From assembly GCA_017481595.1 (NCBI GenBank), contig JAFUOY010000017.1, forward strand, positions 1-64,000: a stretch of 64,000 bases of DNA, written 5' to 3'. Positions within the stretch are counted from its first letter, which is position 1, and every line of letters starts with the position of its first letter. The position numbers and the translations under genes are program-made. The notes beneath the pieces were generated by a model. The model did no database searches, was not told where the DNA came from, and saw nothing but the letters and a program-made list of their open reading frames with translations. Of the stretch, positions 61,644-64,000 are shown one piece after another. Source of the DNA: Clostridia bacterium. Lineage in GTDB: Bacteria; Bacillota; Clostridia; Oscillospirales; CAG-272.

Positions 61644-63986
61644 ATGGAAATGGAATATAAATACGGTTATTTCAATGAATCCGGCGACGAGTTTATTATA
61701 ACCTCTCCCGCCACACCCCGTCCCTTTGACAACTTTCTTTTCAACGATTCCTGCTATGCAAATGTTCATCAGACAGGTATAGGCTGCTTCGACTACCAGA
61801 TCGACGGTAAGGAGGGCATTCAGCTTTATACAGGCGTTGGCCGTATCTGTGACTACGACGTATTCGGTAAGGACCATCTTTACAACCGTCTCGTTTACGT
61901 AAGAGATAATGAAACGGGTGAATTCTGGACTGTAAACTGGGAGCCTGTGTGCCACCCCTATCAGTCCTACAAGTGTACTCAGGGTATGGGCTACACGGAA
62001 ATAGAGAATAAGACCGCTGATACAACCTCTAAAATGAGAATTTTTGTTCCCGTTGGTAAGGACGCTTGCGAAATATGGAAGCTTTCCTTCAAGAACGACG
62101 GCGCAAAGAAGCGTTCTTACTCCATCTTTACCTATAGCCAGATCCAGTTCAAATTCAAATGGGGATTTGACAGCTACGGAGATACATTCTACCGCGCTAC
62201 CCGCTTTGACGAGGGTGAGAATACCTTCTATATGACAAAGCACCCCTTTATCAAGCCTCATAACTATCTTACCGCGTTTATGATCGCGGACAGAAAGGTA
62301 GTAGGCTCTGACGGTTGCCAGAACGTATTCGTTGGCGACTACGGTACTCTTTCCGCTCCTCAGGTGGTAAGAGAGGGCAAGGCAAGAAACTCCATCGGCT
62401 CTGCTAACGCAACTATCTGCTCAATGCAGTTTGATATGGAGCTTGAGGCAGGCGAGGAGCAGGCTATCAGCCTCGTGCTCGGTATTGGCGAGTGCGAAAA
62501 CGATTCCAAGGCTTACAAGGACAAGTACCTTAAGGATCAGGATAAATACTTTGACGAGGTTAAGTCCTACTACAAGGCGCTTTATACACAGAACCACATT
62601 ACAACAGAGGATAATCATCTTGACCGTCTTATCAACTTCTGGGGCAAGCACGCTACCAACTTCGGCGCTACCTGGTGCCGTTGGGGATATAACGGATACC
62701 GCGATATCGTTCAGCACGGCTTTGGCGTAGTTGCATTCAAGACAGACAGAACAAGAGAGATCCTTAAGGAAGCCGTAGCTAATCAGTATGCAAGCGGTAT
62801 GGCAGTACGCGGATGGAACCCCGTTGATACAAAGCCTTATTCCGACTCTGCCCTTTGGCTTGAGTTTACACTTACAGCATACCTTCGTGAGACGGGAGAT
62901 ATCGACTTCCTCAATGAGGTAGTTCCTTTCAGAGACGAGGGAGAGGCTACCATCCTCGGTCATATGGACAGAGCTCTTAACTTCCTTGAGTCCAACAAGG
63001 GTGAGCACGATCTTCTCCTTATTAAGTTCGGTGACTGGAATGACTCTCTTACCGGTGTAGGTAAGGAGGGCAAGGGCGAGAGCGTATGGCTTTCCATCGC
63101 TTACGCACAGGCGCTTCTTGAAATGGCAGAGCTTGCCAAGTTTATGAAGGACGAGGCAAAGGAAAAGGATTACCTTGCAAGACGCGAGGCTATCGTTAAT
63201 GCTATCAATGCTAACGCTTGGGACGGAGAATGGTATCGCCGCTGCTACACAGACGCAGGCAAGCCCCTCGGCTCAAACGAAAATAAATACGCTAAGATGT
63301 TTATGGAGCCTCAGTGCTGGTCACTTATCTCCGGTGTTGCAAGCGAGGAAAGAGCTGCCACTCTTATCAACGCAATGGATGAGCATATGGCAACTCCCGT
63401 TGGTTATATGCTTCTTACACCCTCCTATAAGGAATTCGACTCCACAATCGGCCGTATTTCCTCTATGGAGCCCGGTATTTGTGAAAACGGTACAATTTAC
63501 TCTCATACAAACATCTGGATGATCCTCGGACTTCTTAAGTACGGTAAGGCAGACCTTGCTTATAACCTCTTTAAGAAGATCGCTCCCGGTTATATCGAGG
63601 GCGACAACGCAGAGATCAAGAATAAGTGCTTACCCTTTATGTTTGCTAACTGCTACCTCGGTCCTGAGCACAAGAACAGCGCGTTCCAGATGGAATACAG
63701 CTGGATCACAGGCTCCGTTGCTTGGTACACAAACACAATGGAAAGCTATATGATGGGTATCCGCGCAACCTACGAGGGACTTGTGGTTGATCCTCACCTT
63801 CCCTTTGCAAAGGGTACAATGAAGCGTAGCTTCCGCGGCGCAACGTATAACATTACCATCGACAACGCAGACGTTAAGTACAAGGACGTAACAGTATCCG
63901 TAGTAGTTGACGGTAAGGCGATCGACGGCAACGTTATCCCCGCATTTGCCGACGGCGAGCACGAAGTAATCGTTACAGTTAAATAA
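61644..63986 (+). CDS. GH94 glycoside phosphorylase
   Basis: 780-residue cytoplasmic phosphorylase of the cellobiose/chitobiose phosphorylase family, splitting beta-linked disaccharides with phosphate to a sugar 1-phosphate. N-terminal beta-sandwich (YGYFNESGDEFIITSPATPRPFDNFL), helical barrel with GYRDIVQ and the likely general acid Asp467 in GDWNDSLTGVG, then MEPQCWSLISG and MEYSWITGSVAWY. The substrate (cellobiose, cellodextrin, laminaribiose or another) is not fixed by the sequence. Start at 61644 chosen because AGGAGA precedes it; the frame stays open 24 codons upstream. The gene ends 14 bp before the window edge. Confidence 0.9.
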   Translation: MEMEYKYGYFNESGDEFIITSPATPRPFDNFLFNDSCYANVHQTGIGCFDYQIDGKEGIQLYTGVGRICDYDVFGKDHLYNRLVYVRDNETGEFWTVNWEPVCHPYQSYKCTQGMGYTEIENKTADTTSKMRIFVPVGKDACEIWKLSFKNDGAKKRSYSIFTYSQIQFKFKWGFDSYGDTFYRATRFDEGENTFYMTKHPFIKPHNYLTAFMIADRKVVGSDGCQNVFVGDYGTLSAPQVVREGKARNSIGSANATICSMQFDMELEAGEEQAISLVLGIGECENDSKAYKDKYLKDQDKYFDEVKSYYKALYTQNHITTEDNHLDRLINFWGKHATNFGATWCRWGYNGYRDIVQHGFGVVAFKTDRTREILKEAVANQYASGMAVRGWNPVDTKPYSDSALWLEFTLTAYLRETGDIDFLNEVVPFRDEGEATILGHMDRALNFLESNKGEHDLLLIKFGDWNDSLTGVGKEGKGESVWLSIAYAQALLEMAELAKFMKDEAKEKDYLARREAIVNAINANAWDGEWYRRCYTDAGKPLGSNENKYAKMFMEPQCWSLISGVASEERAATLINAMDEHMATPVGYMLLTPSYKEFDSTIGRISSMEPGICENGTIYSHTNIWMILGLLKYGKADLAYNLFKKIAPGYIEGDNAEIKNKCLPFMFANCYLGPEHKNSAFQMEYSWITGSVAWYTNTMESYMMGIRATYEGLVVDPHLPFAKGTMKRSFRGATYNITIDNADVKYKDVTVSVVVDGKAIDGNVIPAFADGEHEVIVTVK

Positions 63987-64000
63987 GATTACATACAATC

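Overview
The window looks like chromosome from an uncultured gut-type anaerobic Clostridia bacterium (Firmicutes, probably Oscillospirales/Christensenellales-like). The evidence is the AGGAGG-type ribosome binding sites, TTGACA-17-TATAAT promoters, intrinsic terminators after most units, the ylmE-sepF-yggT-lspA-rluD cluster, a split transketolase, a Na+-type ATP synthase c subunit and many clostridial intergenic palindromic repeats. I see no phage, insertion sequence, CRISPR array or rRNA operon. The species is not identifiable from sequence alone.

Layout. 0-8 kb: an EamA transporter bracketed by direct repeats, then an oligopeptide ABC operon (oppB-C-D-F-A, minus strand) whose substrate-binding protein appears circularly permuted. 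8.2-9.1 kb: tRNA-Ser with a structured leader, followed by an array of small hairpins. 9.1-17 kb: a hexuronate-glycoside island (GH4 divergent from GH2-uxaB-uxaA-uxaC and a histidine phosphatase). 17-24 kb: a complete F1Fo ATP synthase operon with a two-carboxylate c subunit and a truncated epsilon. 24-29 kb: GH31 alpha-xylosidase, queA, dapA. 29-37 kb: a ten-gene minus-strand unit with an esterase-acyltransferase fusion, a zinc-ribbon membrane protein, miaA, yggS, sepF, yggT, lspA, rluD, rsmG and mgtC. 38-42 kb: a sodium-pump decarboxylase beta subunit with a 46-residue partner behind a yybP-ykoY (Mn2+) riboswitch, then the split transketolase. 42-49 kb: an SGNH hydrolase, an ECF sigma factor with a large C-terminal extension, a DedA-PlsC-zinc ribbon fusion, a YfcC transporter and a DUF975 protein. 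49-56 kb: a radical SAM protein, tRNA-Thr, an MgsA-like protein with altered active site, a YdbC protein, a LUD protein, a GH109-like oxidoreductase and two surface proteins. 56-64 kb: a Gld-type ABC operon with a DUF4340 protein, then a GH94 phosphorylase.

How the genes fit together. The organism appears to live on plant or host glycans: uronide and xyloside hydrolases, a GH94 phosphorylase and a GH109-like enzyme feed sugar acids and hexoses to central metabolism, and peptides come in through Opp. Energy coupling is probably Na+-based (c-ring motif plus OadB).

The most unusual signals are: (1) the circularly permuted OppA; (2) the Mn2+ riboswitch in front of an orphan sodium-pump beta subunit; (3) three arrays of unique small hairpins separated by a conserved spacer that flips orientation midway, one of which uses the 3' end of queA as a hairpin arm.
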